Position numbers and translations under genes: made by a program. The notes beneath the pieces were generated by a model that was not told where the DNA came from, searched no databases, and was given only the letters and a program-made list of their open reading frames with translations. From Niallia sp052318935 (lineage in GTDB: Bacteria > Bacillota > Bacilli > Bacillales > Cytobacillaceae), in NCBI GenBank assembly GCA_052318935.1, contig JBQRKO010000010.1: a stretch of DNA of 64,000 nt; one strand, written 5' to 3'. This document shows, piece after piece, positions 26,866 to 36,185 of this stretch (the stretch's first letter is position 1; every line of letters begins with the position of its first letter).

Positions 26866-27477
26866 CTATTGAGTCGATGATGTTACAGTTACCTCTGTAG
26901 CTTCACTTGTATGACCTACACGATCAGTTGCTGTTACTTGAAGTTTTGTTCCTGCTATTTGTTTAGGAATATAAACATAGAATGACCATTTTGTCGATGC
27001 TGTACCAGTTCCGATGACAGTTAATCCATTTTTTACAGTAATAGTAGAATATGCTTCTGCTGACCCTGTTAACATTGTGGAATTATCTGTTACCACATTA
27101 ACATAGGGAGCTAGTGGGGCTGTTACATCTACTATATAAACTACTGTTGCTTCACTCTCGTTTCCAGCAGCATCCGTAGCCGTAACTTCAACCCTTCCTC
27201 TCTGTGACTGCTTTGGAATGGAAACCGTAAATGTTCCGTCCTCATTTGTAGTACCTGTTCCTAATATTAACGTACCGTATTTAACATTAATAACTGAATT
27301 AGGTTCAGCAGTTCCCGTGACAACTGTATCTTGATCTGTTAACTCATTCACTTGTGGCGCATCTGGTGCTGTTACATCATCCGTATATGTTGATGCAAAA
27401 ACGGATAAAGCACTACTCTCCCAAAAAGATAACAATAGTATAGACAGTGCAATAAATCTTATTGAATTTTTTAACAT
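26866..27477 (-). CDS. secreted protein with two bacterial Ig-like domains
   Basis: 203 residues. A signal peptide (KNSIRFIALSILLLSFWESS, cleavage near VFAS) precedes two repeated bacterial Ig-like (Big_6-type) domains. Each starts with DVTAPxAP, has TGxAEP/AYSxIxVK and ends with VxATDxxGxxSEAT (about residues 36-117 and 118-200). There is no sortase motif, LysM or other wall anchor at the C terminus, so it is either released or a shortened relative of larger adhesin-like proteins. TAACAAAAGAGGGTG before the ATG is a ribosome site. Role unknown. Confidence 0.75.
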   Translation of the reverse strand: MLKNSIRFIALSILLLSFWESSALSVFASTYTDDVTAPDAPQVNELTDQDTVVTGTAEPNSVINVKYGTLILGTGTTNEDGTFTVSIPKQSQRGRVEVTATDAAGNESEATVVYIVDVTAPLAPYVNVVTDNSTMLTGSAEAYSTITVKNGLTVIGTGTASTKWSFYVYIPKQIAGTKLQVTATDRVGHTSEATEVTVTSSTQ

Positions 27478-27639
27478 AGATACACCCTCTTTTGTACTTT
27501 TTTAATAACAAAAAACAATAATATACAACCATTTTACCATATATTGTCTAAAGTGATGATTTTATTTTATGAAAAATCAAAAATATCAGAACTTCATTGT
27601 GGAAGAAAATAAAAAGTTTATTTTCTTAGATCCTCAAAT

Positions 27640-27985
27640 AAAATGTCGAGTAAGATGATTTGCAGCTTTACGCTATCAATTAAAGTTTTATGTTCAGCAT
27701 GGGGTATAAGGAGCTTGACTCTAAAGATTCTTATCTTGATATTTGGTTTCAGTATAAGCGAAACCTTCCACAAAAATCTTGGAAAAAGCATAAACGAGTG
27801 CATCGTTAAAAGGGCCGGTAAGTGAAAGTGAAAACCCTCGCTTACCGTTACTATCGTTTGTAGATGATGTCCATTACGAATTAGAGAAGATAGAAGAAAA
27901 AGAAGCATATGTTGATTTGTATAAACTAGACGATAGTATCGAGGTTGAAAAGAATATGAAAGCAAAAAAAACTAGTGTGAATTAA
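27640..27985 (+). pseudogene. degenerate coding remnant
   Basis: Several short frames on this strand look like pieces of one protein: GYKELDSKDSYLDIWFQYKR from 27699 to a stop at 27809, then in another frame DVHYELEKIEEKEAYVDLYK to a stop at 27985. Frame changes and stops separate them. I do not recognise the parent protein. The minus strand is also open over part of this stretch, so the reading is uncertain. The next 500 bases (27986-28498) show only scattered short hairpins and no gene I can support. Confidence 0.3.
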
Positions 27986-28516
27986 AAATAAAGATAGATA
28001 ATTTATATAAAAGTCTGATTGGTTTAGTTATGCTAATTGAAGACTACGATTTACAAGTATCTAAAAAGAGCAGAATCAACAATGATTGATGAACATGTGG
28101 CTTTTTTATTTTTAAGATCCACCTGTATATTTTTGGTATTTTGACATATGATTTTTTATTAACTTAATCCAAAAAATGTTATGGGGGAACTCATTCGGTC
28201 ATACCCCAAAATTTTCTTTGAAACTATAAAAAAATTATCAGTTAGAAGTACCGATATGGTTAAGGAAAATAAAAGGATTACATATTCGGTAAGGAATCAA
28301 TATTCACTTATAAGAAATAAATGAAAAATGGACCAAAGAGTCCGAAAATCTTATGTCATATCAGGTGCTATTAGCCGCAGTGACTATGAAAATCCGTATA
28401 AGCGTATCACTAATCCTTTTTAAGGGCCTCTTTTTTTCGGCAGATTTTATAAGTGATGGGTGTACCAGGTATAGTCAAACTAAAATTGTTAATTTAAGAT
28501 GGGAGTTGTTTTAAAA

Positions 28517-29212
28517 ATGATGTCTGGTTTTAAGAAGGGTTGCAAATTTACTGCTGTCACTGTCCTTATTTTTGGTATGTTGGCAGCATGCAGTAGCCAT
28601 AGTAAGAGCAGTGAATCTTCAGCTGCGAGTCACGAGCAGCAAGAGTCACAGACTACAAATGAATCAAGCTCATCAAATAATCCAGCTCCCTCCCAAAGCA
28701 ATAATGATCGACAAGGTAATGGGTCCGATCAATCAGAACAGAAGGGAAATGGCAGCATATCATCAACGCAATCAGCCAAAACAGAGTTCATTAAACATTT
28801 GTATGAACTGGCGAAGAACGGCCAGGTTCCTAATTGTCCTTTCCGTGCCCATTATGATCTAATTGACGACGATGTGGAAAAGGCATGGGGAAATCCAGAT
28901 AGGACGGATGCAGTAGCAAAGGGATTATATGCTACCTATTCTAAACAAAAGGTTACGGTAGGATTTAATAAAGGCTCACTCATTTTTGATATACGCTCAT
29001 ATAATCCGAAGCTTCAAACCATTACTTATGATCAAGTAGTCAATACATTAGGTAAACCAACAAAACTATTAAAAAATCGCAATGACAACATTTACGTATA
29101 CACAGTGAATAAGCAATTCCAACTTAAATTTATAATCCCATCATCAACAGGTAAAGTGGACCACATTTCGGTATACAGTCCGCAAGACTCGATTAATAAT
29201 ATGGCGGAGTAA
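28517..29212 (+). CDS. YjgB-like DUF4309 lipoprotein
   Basis: About 231 residues. A lipoprotein signal peptide ends in the lipobox LAAC (FGMLAACSSHSKSS), followed by a Ser/Gln/Asn-rich linker of about 70 residues. The C-terminal DUF4309 domain (about 90-231: FIKHLYELAKNGQVPNCPF, then LIDDDVEKAWGNPD) resembles B. subtilis YjgB. It would be anchored to the outer face of the membrane. The start is uncertain: ATG 28499 has no ribosome site, while ATG 28517 has GGGAG about twelve bases upstream. Function unknown. Confidence 0.72.
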   Translation: MMSGFKKGCKFTAVTVLIFGMLAACSSHSKSSESSAASHEQQESQTTNESSSSNNPAPSQSNNDRQGNGSDQSEQKGNGSISSTQSAKTEFIKHLYELAKNGQVPNCPFRAHYDLIDDDVEKAWGNPDRTDAVAKGLYATYSKQKVTVGFNKGSLIFDIRSYNPKLQTITYDQVVNTLGKPTKLLKNRNDNIYVYTVNKQFQLKFIIPSSTGKVDHISVYSPQDSINNMAE

Positions 29213-29262
29213 TAAAAAATTTCGGACAGCGACTCGAACACCATGGACATCTCTTTTTTCTG

Positions 29263-29301
29263 AGTGAGCGATCGGAAGGAAAACCTCAGATCGTTCACAG
29301 T
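29263..29301 (+). terminator. hairpin after the lipoprotein gene
   Basis: GTGAGCGATC pairs with GATCGTTCAC across about 16 bases. No strong T run follows, so it is a weak terminator or another structure. 29302-29488 shows nothing else recognisable. Confidence 0.45.
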
Positions 29302-29488
29302 AATTGTATCATATATGCGCCAAGCTCGAATTTCGGCTATTTACAAGAATTCATTATATTAATTATTATTAGGAATTCTGAAGGAAATGAACATTAACGA
29401 AAATTTCCAAAACTAGCTCCTTAAACGATGTATATAAAAAACTAAGAATAATAGATTGTAAATATTTATGAGGAGTTGTTGTTAAAAA

Positions 29489-29517
29489 TTGACATTTGTT
29501 TTATCTGGGATGATAAT
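29489..29517 (+). promoter_or_regulatory. sigma-A promoter of the glycosyltransferase gene
   Basis: TTGACA at 29489-29494 and GATAAT at 29512-29517 with 17-bp spacing, about 50 bases before the coding start. Confidence 0.7.
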
Positions 29518-29565
29518 TAATGTGTCTATAGACATGTTTTTATATCTAGAGAAGGAGTGATAAGT

Positions 29566-30768
29566 TTGTCAAAGGTTCTAATAATAACATTTCCTGGAGA
29601 AGGCCATGTGAACCCAACTTTAGCTATTGTTGAAGAACTCATGAAAAGAGGAGAAGAAGTTACTTATTACTGCATTGAAGATTACCAGTATAAAATCGAA
29701 AAGACAGGTGCTAAGTTTAGATCTTTTGATAAGTTTTTTAATTCGAATGATGTAGCAAAAAGTATTATGAATTATGGATACAGTTTGATAACCTTAAATA
29801 AATTAGCGAATAAGGCTGGATCAATTGCAAATAAAATAATTGATGAAGTTAAAGGTGAAGGCTATGACTATATCATTTATGATATTAATTTTATAGTCGG
29901 GAAAATAGTTGCCAACTCACTTAAAATACCTGCTATTACATCTTGTACAACATTTGCATTCGAGGAGAGTATGTTTACAAAAGCAATAAATCAAAGCGAA
30001 GAAATGCAAAAGAGTGAAATATACCAAGATTTTTTAAAAAGCTTAAATGCTTTAAATGAGGAGTATGGTCTACATTTAGGGGGGATTGTAGACTTTATGC
30101 ATCAACCAGGAGACTTGAATATTGTATTTACCTCAAAATACTACCAACCAAATGCAAATAATTTTAATCAAACTTATAAGTTTGTTGGACCTTCAATCGT
30201 TCCTAGGAAAGATGTAGATCACCTTAATTTTAAAAAACAGGATAATAAAGTTATATTTATTTCAATGGGCACAGTGTTTAATCAACAGCCTAAGTTGTAT
30301 GAAACATGTTTTAAAGCTTTTAAAGATTGTGACGCTGACGTGATACTATCCGTTGGTAAACAAACAGATATCAGTCAATTGAAAGATATACCTTCTAATT
30401 TCCATGTATTTAATTATGTTCCTCAATTAGAAGTATTACAAATAGCAGATATTTTTGTGACTCATGGAGGTATGAACAGTTCAAGTGAAGGATTGTATTA
30501 TGGTGTGCCGTTAGTCGTTATCCCTGCATTTGGTGATCAGCCGATTGTTGCAAAAAGAATTGAAGAATTGGGAGCAGGGTTAAGTTTAGATAGGGAAACA
30601 TTAACTAAAGAGGATTTAAGAAATACAGTTAATATAGTATTAAACAAACCAAAATTTAAAGAAAATAGTTGTAAAGTTGGGAAAACTCTAAAAGAAGCCG
30701 GTGGCTATCTTGAAGCGGTTGATGAGATAATGTCCTTTAAACACAAGTGTTTACATGGTGTTGATTAA
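29566..30768 (+). CDS. macrolide-type UDP-glycosyltransferase
   Basis: About 400 residues of the GT-B MGT/YjiC family, which transfers sugar from a UDP-sugar to small hydrophobic acceptors such as macrolides or flavonoids. The N-terminal acceptor domain has the catalytic His (FPGEGHVNPT). The C-terminal donor-binding motif is FVTHGGMNSSSEGLYYGVPL then PAFGDQP. It could confer antibiotic resistance or modify a natural product; the acceptor cannot be read from sequence. I prefer the TTG at 29566, nine bases after AAGGAG; the in-frame GTG at 29557 touches that site. It is flanked by a promoter at 29489 and a gene fragment downstream. Confidence 0.85.
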   Translation: MSKVLIITFPGEGHVNPTLAIVEELMKRGEEVTYYCIEDYQYKIEKTGAKFRSFDKFFNSNDVAKSIMNYGYSLITLNKLANKAGSIANKIIDEVKGEGYDYIIYDINFIVGKIVANSLKIPAITSCTTFAFEESMFTKAINQSEEMQKSEIYQDFLKSLNALNEEYGLHLGGIVDFMHQPGDLNIVFTSKYYQPNANNFNQTYKFVGPSIVPRKDVDHLNFKKQDNKVIFISMGTVFNQQPKLYETCFKAFKDCDADVILSVGKQTDISQLKDIPSNFHVFNYVPQLEVLQIADIFVTHGGMNSSSEGLYYGVPLVVIPAFGDQPIVAKRIEELGAGLSLDRETLTKEDLRNTVNIVLNKPKFKENSCKVGKTLKEAGGYLEAVDEIMSFKHKCLHGVD

Positions 30769-30775
30769 ATAAAAC

Positions 30776-30940
30776 GTTCAAGAAACAAGAGAATTATTAG
30801 ATATAAGTAAGCAAAGATTGAGTCAACTTCTTAAAGATGAAAGACTTGTTCCTATAAAGCAATTACCAAGAGATAATTTATATTTACGACAACAAGTACG
30901 AGAGTTAAAAAAGGAAATGGAAGTATCCAGAAAACAATAA
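30776..30940 (+). pseudogene. fragment of a helix-turn-helix protein
   Basis: An open frame of 54 codons without a start (VQETRELLDISKQRLSQLLK, then PRDNLYLRQQVRELKKEM). It has a helix-turn-helix followed by a short coiled coil, as in excisionase-like or MerR-like DNA-binding proteins. The N terminus is missing. It looks like the tail of a deleted gene. Confidence 0.5.
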
Positions 30941-31069
30941 GAGGAGCAACCCAGGATGATTTTTGGGTCTTATTAGATCTAAAATGTGAGGGGAAAAGGA
31001 GGATTAACGAACAGTACGAACCTATTCTGTAACTAAAAGAGGAATTTCCTTCTTCAACTATAGGGTGAC

Positions 31070-31298
31070 TTATCTACAGTATGTTTTTCCACCGTATTCA
31101 ACGTATTTTATGATAACAAAAATGGTAATTTTCTATCTTTGTGGAAGCATTATCTACAGTAATTATTTATAGTTTTCAACGTACACAAAGATAGGACTTT
31201 ACTTGGAGTGGTGGGTATGATAGGCTCGAATGCCTGATGAAACAACTGCTTCAGCCTTTCATGACCAATCGTACCCACGGAGGCTCCATGTCAAGTCC
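31070..31298. other. structured non-coding element with paired direct repeats
   Basis: Two copies of TTATCTACAGTA (31070-31081, 31150-31161) are each followed by TTCAACGTA (31097-31105, 31175-31183), so a unit of about 80 bp repeats. The second unit is enclosed by the inverted repeat CTATCTTTGTG/CACAAAGATAG. Directly after, 31194-31298 folds into a long hairpin: GGACTTTACTTGGAG pairs with CTCCATGTCAAGTCC, then TGGGTA with TACCCA and GAT with ATC, around a 45-base loop with smaller pairings. No gene is visible. It could be the non-coding end of an IS110-like element or an independent RNA; unproven. Confidence 0.5.
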
Positions 31299-31311
31299 TT
31301 AACCACTTATC

Positions 31312-31500
31312 TTGGCATACATGTACATAAAGATAAAAGGTGCATTCTATCAATCTTTTGTTGGTAATACTGTAGATAAGCACCCTTTAGTCGAAGAAAT
31401 AATTACAAAAGGACCGCAATTTGTGGGCTTTTTTCTTATGATTAGTAAGTCAATATTCTTTATGGTGCCAAAAGTAATCAAAAAGCTTAATAAATCTTGA
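31312..31500 (+). CDS. possible 62-residue protein or remnant
   Basis: A frame of 62 codons (AYMYIKIKGAFYQSFVGNTV, then FVGFFLMISKSIFFMVPKVI) with a hydrophobic C-terminal half. There is no clear ribosome site before the start, and the start lies next to the structured element. A strong terminator follows immediately (31511), which suggests that something transcribed ends here. It may be a remnant. Confidence 0.25.
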   Translation: MAYMYIKIKGAFYQSFVGNTVDKHPLVEEIITKGPQFVGFFLMISKSIFFMVPKVIKKLNKS

Positions 31501-31510
31501 TATAAAAACA

Positions 31511-31545
31511 AAATGACGTATGCTAATTCATACGTCATTTCTTGT
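31511..31545 (+). terminator. strong hairpin terminator
   Basis: AAATGACGTATG pairs perfectly with CATACGTCATTT across CTAATT, followed by CTTGTGTCATTT. Confidence 0.75.
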
Positions 31546-31731
31546 GTCATTTATTTAGTAAGTACCTCAAAACGGTGCTGTGATTACTAATGTTTTTATA
31601 TTTTCTCAACTAAACGTACTATTTACTTTAACAAGTGTATCTTTTTTGAACTGAAATAAGAAGGAATAAACATTTTTATGAGCAGAATTAGGATATTAGG
31701 AAAAAATAAATAATCCATGGAGGGACCTATT

Positions 31732-32630
31732 GTGAAAGTAAATATACAGAACAATTTCTCGGTATCAAAAATAGTTATTGGATGTATGCGGATGAATGAA
31801 TGGAACTTAAACGTTGAACAAAGAGTGGAATTTGTAGAATGGTGTATTGAACAAGGAATTACAACATTTGATCATGCTGACATATATGGTAGCAATCATC
31901 ATAATGAAGAACTATTCGAGTTTTAGAATTAAAACCTCAGTTAAGAGAAAAAATTGAAATTATTTCAAAATGCTCCATATGCGTTCCTAGTAAAGAAAAT
32001 CCAACAATAAAAACAAGATATTTTAATTCAGATAGTGAATACATCATAAATCAGGTAAATAAATCATTAGAAAAACTTAAGTCCAGCTATATTGATATAC
32101 TACTTATTCATATGCATGACTTGCTTGTTAATCCGAAAGAATTAAATGATACGTTTCTTCAATTAAAAGAGGAAGGAAAGGTTAGATACTTTGGATTATC
32201 AAACCATAATCCTTTGGAATTCGACACACTGCAAAAATATTCAGATGTAAAATTTGTTACGCATCAATTTATGTTAAATCCTTTAGGAATCGAAAATTAT
32301 AAAAATGGTACAATGACTCATTGTTTAAAGGAAGGTATCCATCCGATGTTTTGGTCTCCATTAGCTGGAGGCAGAATTTTCAATCCTAAAAATGCTTTTG
32401 AAGAAAATATGAGGAATGTATTAGAAGGTATTAGGAAAGAACTTCACCTTGAGGAAATAGATGAAGTGATTTACAAGTGGCTTTTAAAGCATCCGTCCGA
32501 TTCTGTTATAGTATTAGGAACAGGAAATAGACAGCGTATAAAGAGAGCATTACATTCACTTGAGGGTGTGCAGATGACAAGGGAACAATGGTACAAAATC
32601 CTCACAGAAGCAGGATATAAATTCTGGTAA
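31732..32630 (+). pseudogene. aldo/keto reductase (YdhF-like), frameshifted
   Basis: An aldo/keto reductase of about 299 codons in two frames. The first part (to a stop at 31926) has IGCMRMNEWN and the catalytic Asp/Tyr of FDHADIYG. One base is missing near GAACTATTCGAGTTTTAG, after which the next frame continues with LELKPQLREKIEIISKCS (catalytic Lys), SYIDILLIHMHD (catalytic His), GLSNHNP and the C-terminal VLGTGNRQRIKRA cofactor motif. Adding one base rejoins LFG-VLELKP. The GTG at 31732 follows ATGGAGGG by eight bases. It is either a true pseudogene or a sequencing slip; the rest of the protein is well preserved. Confidence 0.8.
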
Positions 32631-32720
32631 TGCATAGTATCACTTCAAGTTAATTTTATATAAAAGAGGGTTAGCTATCAAGAGTTGTAATGTTGCAATT
32701 AGATGAAACTTGACAATAAA

Positions 32721-32752
32721 AAAGAGTGAAATGCTGAACAATTTCACTCTTG
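32721..32752. terminator. bidirectional terminator
   Basis: AAGAGTGAAAT pairs with ATTTCACTCTT across GCTGAACA, flanked by A and T runs; it separates the convergent aldo/keto reductase remnant and DUF2164 gene. Confidence 0.75.
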
Positions 32753-32762
32753 AATAAATTAT

Positions 32763-33008
32763 TTAACTTTTGGTCGGACGTTCAAGGGTCAATATTTCAT
32801 CTTCAAGAGAAGAAAATTGCTGTTCAACCACATGTTTAACATCTAAAACTGCCGCATTATAGAAATGAGGAGCAAGTGACTCCTTAACGAAATCTAATAC
32901 TCTTTCTGCAGCAAATTCAGATATTTCTTCATCTCTTTCTTGAGAAAAGAAATATTGAATGTCAGCTATCATTGATTGCTGTTGCTTTTTTGTAAGCTTA
33001 TAAAACAA
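32763..33008 (-). CDS. DUF2164 protein
   Basis: About 81 residues of the DUF2164 family (FYKLTKKQQQSMIADIQYFF, then EISEFAAERVLDFVKESLAP). It is a cytosolic, helical, acidic protein of unknown role. I place the start at a TTG seven bases after AAAGGGGTG, which gives the usual family length; an upstream in-frame ATG at 33047 lacks a ribosome site. Confidence 0.75.
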   Translation of the reverse strand: MFYKLTKKQQQSMIADIQYFFSQERDEEISEFAAERVLDFVKESLAPHFYNAAVLDVKHVVEQQFSSLEDEILTLERPTKS

Positions 33009-33159
33009 ATCAGAACACCCCTTTAAAATAATACTGCCATTATACATGTGAAAATTAGAAAATTATAGGCTATATTTTTACTGAATAATATGTACCTGAA
33101 TGTGTGTGTCACGTTTTTTATTATATCGAGAAGGCAGATCTCCCTACTTGGCAGCATGT

Positions 33160-33609
33160 TTAAAATAAGGGCTTTTGAAATCCATTCATACGTGCGAAAA
33201 TTGCAATTTGTCCAACATGATATACTTCATGTGTGTAAACATGATGATACAACCAGTATAGAGTAGGTATGGAAGGTGGTGTCCATCCATCTGAAAACGT
33301 TGGAACTTCAACTAATTTATCAAGTTGTGAAGAATCAAATGTATTCAGTATATCATCTGTATAATTTCTAATGTGAATATAGCTATCTAATATTTCTTTT
33401 GGAGAACAGTCATCATTTATATTTAAAATACAATTCTTTTTTAGTCCAATTTCATTAATCCAATAGTCTTCGCTGTTTGAAATATGGGAAACAATCCAAG
33501 CGAGATTTTTTGGATAAAAGTCTGATTCTTTAAACCAATACTCTTCATCAAGATTGCTTAAGTAGGGAATTAACGTTTTTCTAGGGTCATTACGATAAGG
33601 AAAAATCAA
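33160..33609 (-). CDS. DinB-like metal-dependent protein
   Basis: 149 residues of the DinB/YfiT four-helix fold. The three-histidine metal site is visible: His in AWIVSHISNSEDYW (about residue 42) and HEVYHVGQ near residues 126-130. Members include bacillithiol-dependent transferases and proteins of unknown reaction, so only the fold can be claimed. A TTG start follows AAAGGATGG by six bases on the minus strand. Confidence 0.82.
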   Translation of the reverse strand: MIFPYRNDPRKTLIPYLSNLDEEYWFKESDFYPKNLAWIVSHISNSEDYWINEIGLKKNCILNINDDCSPKEILDSYIHIRNYTDDILNTFDSSQLDKLVEVPTFSDGWTPPSIPTLYWLYHHVYTHEVYHVGQIAIFARMNGFQKPLF

Positions 33610-33749
33610 AAAACCATCCTTTCTTGTTTAAATATGTATATTCATTTTAAGCGAATAAACGTTCGGTGGAAAGGCTTTTTAAAAATTATAAAAAAATTTA
33701 TTGCACCGTAAATATTTCTAAAAGTTTCTAAAAAGGGGTGAAAGACAAA

Positions 33750-34364
33750 ATGGAATATGATTATTATATTAATCCTGAAAATTGGATCGGCGGTTTTTAT
33801 GAGCTATCGATTGAATATCATCCATTCGGTGATGACAAAAGGATTAACGAAGCTCTGAATGCTTTGTGTAAGAGTGACTTCTTTAATGGAATGTGGGGAG
33901 AAAAAAAGGATTATGAAAAGCATTCTATTTCTCTACCAATAAATATTGAAGATGAAAGTGTAGATCAGTTTTATGGATTCTTATATTTGTCGGAAGAAAA
34001 TGAACTTCCTTGTATGATCTGCGTGATTAGAGTGAGTGGTGAGTCAGATTGGTTAGATATTTCTATACCGCAAGCCTCATTTGGAAAGAAATACCCTTAT
34101 CAATATCCTCTTACTAAAGAGTTAAATCCTTGGTTAAATGAAGTCAATGAAATGTATATAAAGTTGGCAGAAATCATATTCCAAAATTCACCCTTTGATT
34201 TTACAATGATAGGAGAAGAAATTTCGGGTTATACAAATCAAAAAGATATTACTGTGGAGGACGTAAAAAATATTACTTGTATACTACCAACTCAATTGCA
34301 AAATAAACTTGGACTTCATGGGAAAGGAAAAGAGCTGTCCAATCAACTTAGAATGTTTGGCTAA
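33750..34364 (+). CDS. uncharacterised cytosolic protein
   Basis: About 204 residues, acidic, no signal peptide or membrane helix. Segments EYDYYINPENWIGGFYELSI, HPFGDDKRINEALNALCKSD and the C-terminal LPTQLQNKLGLHGKGKELSN are distinctive, but I do not recognise the family. ATG 33750 is nine bases after AAGGGGTG; the in-frame GTG at 33738 lies within that site. The next gene follows after 22 bases, so the two are probably cotranscribed. Confidence 0.6.
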   Translation: MEYDYYINPENWIGGFYELSIEYHPFGDDKRINEALNALCKSDFFNGMWGEKKDYEKHSISLPINIEDESVDQFYGFLYLSEENELPCMICVIRVSGESDWLDISIPQASFGKKYPYQYPLTKELNPWLNEVNEMYIKLAEIIFQNSPFDFTMIGEEISGYTNQKDITVEDVKNITCILPTQLQNKLGLHGKGKELSNQLRMFG

Positions 34365-34386
34365 GCTAGTTTGAAGGAGGAAATGG

Positions 34387-34992
34387 ATGTCATCTATTAA
34401 AAAAAGAGATCAACTAGTAATTCTAGTTCATGAAATTTATGGAGTAAATGACCATATGAATTTATTTAAAAAAATATTCGAAGAAAATGGTTTTGATGTG
34501 ATTTGTCCTAATTTACTTTACTTAGACGAATCTTTTAGTAAGCATCAGGAAGATGAAGCATACAATAATTTTTTCCATTATATTGGGTTTGAAAAAGGTG
34601 CTGTTGCTATAAATAAACTAATTAATCAAGTACATAAAAGCTATAGTGAAATTTATTTAGTAGGGTTTAGTGTTGGGGCAACCATTGCCTGGATATGCAG
34701 TACACAAAATGCATATCTGAAGGGAGCATTTTGTTTCTATGGCTCAAGAATTAGAGACTATTATCAAAAAACACCTAAATGCTCAGTATCTTTATTTTTT
34801 GCTGAAAATGAAAAATCATTTAACGTTCATGAATTAATAATTAAACTAAAAAACGAAAAATATCAAAGTGTTGATGTTCACTTGTTTAATGCAGACCATG
34901 GATTTGCTAATCCGTATTCTGATCATTATGATAAAAGTGCATATGAACAATCACTAGACGAGATAATGTCAATTATTAAGAAGGAAAGATAA
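34387..34992 (+). CDS. dienelactone-hydrolase-family protein
   Basis: 201 residues of the alpha/beta hydrolase fold, DLH family. The N-terminal LVILVHEIYGVNDHM supplies the oxyanion region, the nucleophile elbow is GFSVGATIAW (about residue 98), the acid residue lies in FFAENEKS and the His in ADHGFANP. The nucleophile is Ser, whereas classical dienelactone hydrolases use Cys, so the substrate may differ. ATG is six bases after GGAGG. Cotranscribed with the preceding gene. Confidence 0.8.
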   Translation: MSSIKKRDQLVILVHEIYGVNDHMNLFKKIFEENGFDVICPNLLYLDESFSKHQEDEAYNNFFHYIGFEKGAVAINKLINQVHKSYSEIYLVGFSVGATIAWICSTQNAYLKGAFCFYGSRIRDYYQKTPKCSVSLFFAENEKSFNVHELIIKLKNEKYQSVDVHLFNADHGFANPYSDHYDKSAYEQSLDEIMSIIKKER

Positions 34993-35036
34993 ATATCATG
35001 TTGTCTTGAAAATTAGTGAAGAAGACAGACCAGTAT

Positions 35037-35426
35037 TTATTTCTGATCTGCCTTAATGAATCGGGGGAGAAAAAATAATGGATATAAAAGTAAATATAAG
35101 TTCGGCAGCCACCAAGAAATATCAAAATCTGACCTTAAAACCCAAAAGGAAAGGGCTTGTAGTCCAGAACATGATGTTAGAATTAAAGATATTAAAGCTA
35201 GTTTTGTCCAGTTAGGATTACTTTTCTTATAGAAGTAAAGACTAGTAAACCCAGTAATTGATATGAGTATATCTAATGGAAAAAACGACCAATTCCAAGC
35301 GCTTAGGATAGGATTATTGTAATCTTTGAATAAATATTGACTTGGAACTAAATGAAACAGAGTAATGAACCAATAAATAATAAAACCGATATCAGTTATC
35401 CAAAAAAAGTATTTTAACGTTTTCAA
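35037..35426 (-). CDS. YvaD-like DUF5360 membrane protein
   Basis: 129 residues with four predicted membrane helices: FFWITDIGFIIYWFITLFHL, SFFPLDILISITGFTSLYFY, KLALISLILTSCSGLQALSF and LPNLYLLLYPLFFLPRF. The pattern resembles B. subtilis YvaD (DUF5360). No catalytic motif. GGGAGCC before the ATG is a fair ribosome site. It converges on the hydrolase gene across a weak hairpin near 35010-35035. Confidence 0.72.
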   Translation of the reverse strand: MKTLKYFFWITDIGFIIYWFITLFHLVPSQYLFKDYNNPILSAWNWSFFPLDILISITGFTSLYFYKKSNPNWTKLALISLILTSCSGLQALSFWVLRSDFDISWWLPNLYLLLYPLFFLPRFIKADQK

Positions 35427-35547
35427 GTGAAAGGCTCCCTTAATAAATTATATAAGTTGTACGGATTTAAAGTGGTAAGTATTTTTAGTAATCTTGATAA
35501 ATAAGGCGCGAAAAGAGGCTTCGATAATACGAGCCCCGAATAAATTT

Positions 35548-35877
35548 CTATTTATTAAAAGAATAATCTCTTTCAACTTTACAGATACGAGTTATGTATT
35601 TGGAGTACCAATCAGTTTTCCCTTTTTCTTGAGCTTTTTGGTGAGGCATATTATCTTTCCATAATTTTATAGATTCTAAGCTGTCCCAATAGGAAACAGT
35701 GATTCCTATACCATCTTGATCTCTAGAACTTTCAACACCTAAAAAACCCGGTTGTTTAGAAGCAAGTTCAACCATTAAATTAGCAACCTGACCATACCCT
35801 TCATCATCTTTTTCTGTTCTTTGAGAAGTAAAAATTACAGCATAATAAGGTGGTTTTGGTGTTTTTGCAAATGACAT
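35548..35877 (-). CDS. antibiotic biosynthesis monooxygenase-like protein
   Basis: 109 residues of the ABM (dimeric alpha/beta barrel) superfamily. Typical elements are YAVIFTSQRTEKDDEGYG, LVELASKQPGFLGVESSRDQ and ITVSYWDSLESIKLWKDN, with the conserved W and His after it (MPHQKAQE). These proteins include heme-degrading and quinol monooxygenases and many of unknown role; no heme ligand can be assigned. GGAGGCG precedes the ATG. Confidence 0.8.
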   Translation of the reverse strand: MSFAKTPKPPYYAVIFTSQRTEKDDEGYGQVANLMVELASKQPGFLGVESSRDQDGIGITVSYWDSLESIKLWKDNMPHQKAQEKGKTDWYSKYITRICKVERDYSFNK

Positions 35878-36101
35878 AATATCGCCTCCATATAGTTATA
35901 TTAATAATATTAACATATGTAATAAATAGTAAATAGTAAATAACTATTTTAGTGCCACTGTACGACAATTTAGAAGAAAGACTAGTATTTAATTCTAATC
36001 TTTCTAGATAAATCGGGGAAGTAAGAATAATAGATATAAAGATTTAATGCAAAAACGTTTGAAGTTATATCTTAAAGAGGGGTTTATTGTAGGGGAGAAA
36101 G

Positions 36102-36159
36102 AAAGAGGTCCAAGATAAAGCTGCTGGAACTTAGCCACTTTATCTTGAGCCTCTTTTTT
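36102..36159. terminator. strong bidirectional terminator
   Basis: AAAGAGGTCCAAGATAAAG pairs with CTTTATCTTGAGCCTCTTT with one bulge, followed by TTTTT. Confidence 0.8.
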
Positions 36160-36185
36160 AATTTATCGCTGGTAACTAATAATCT

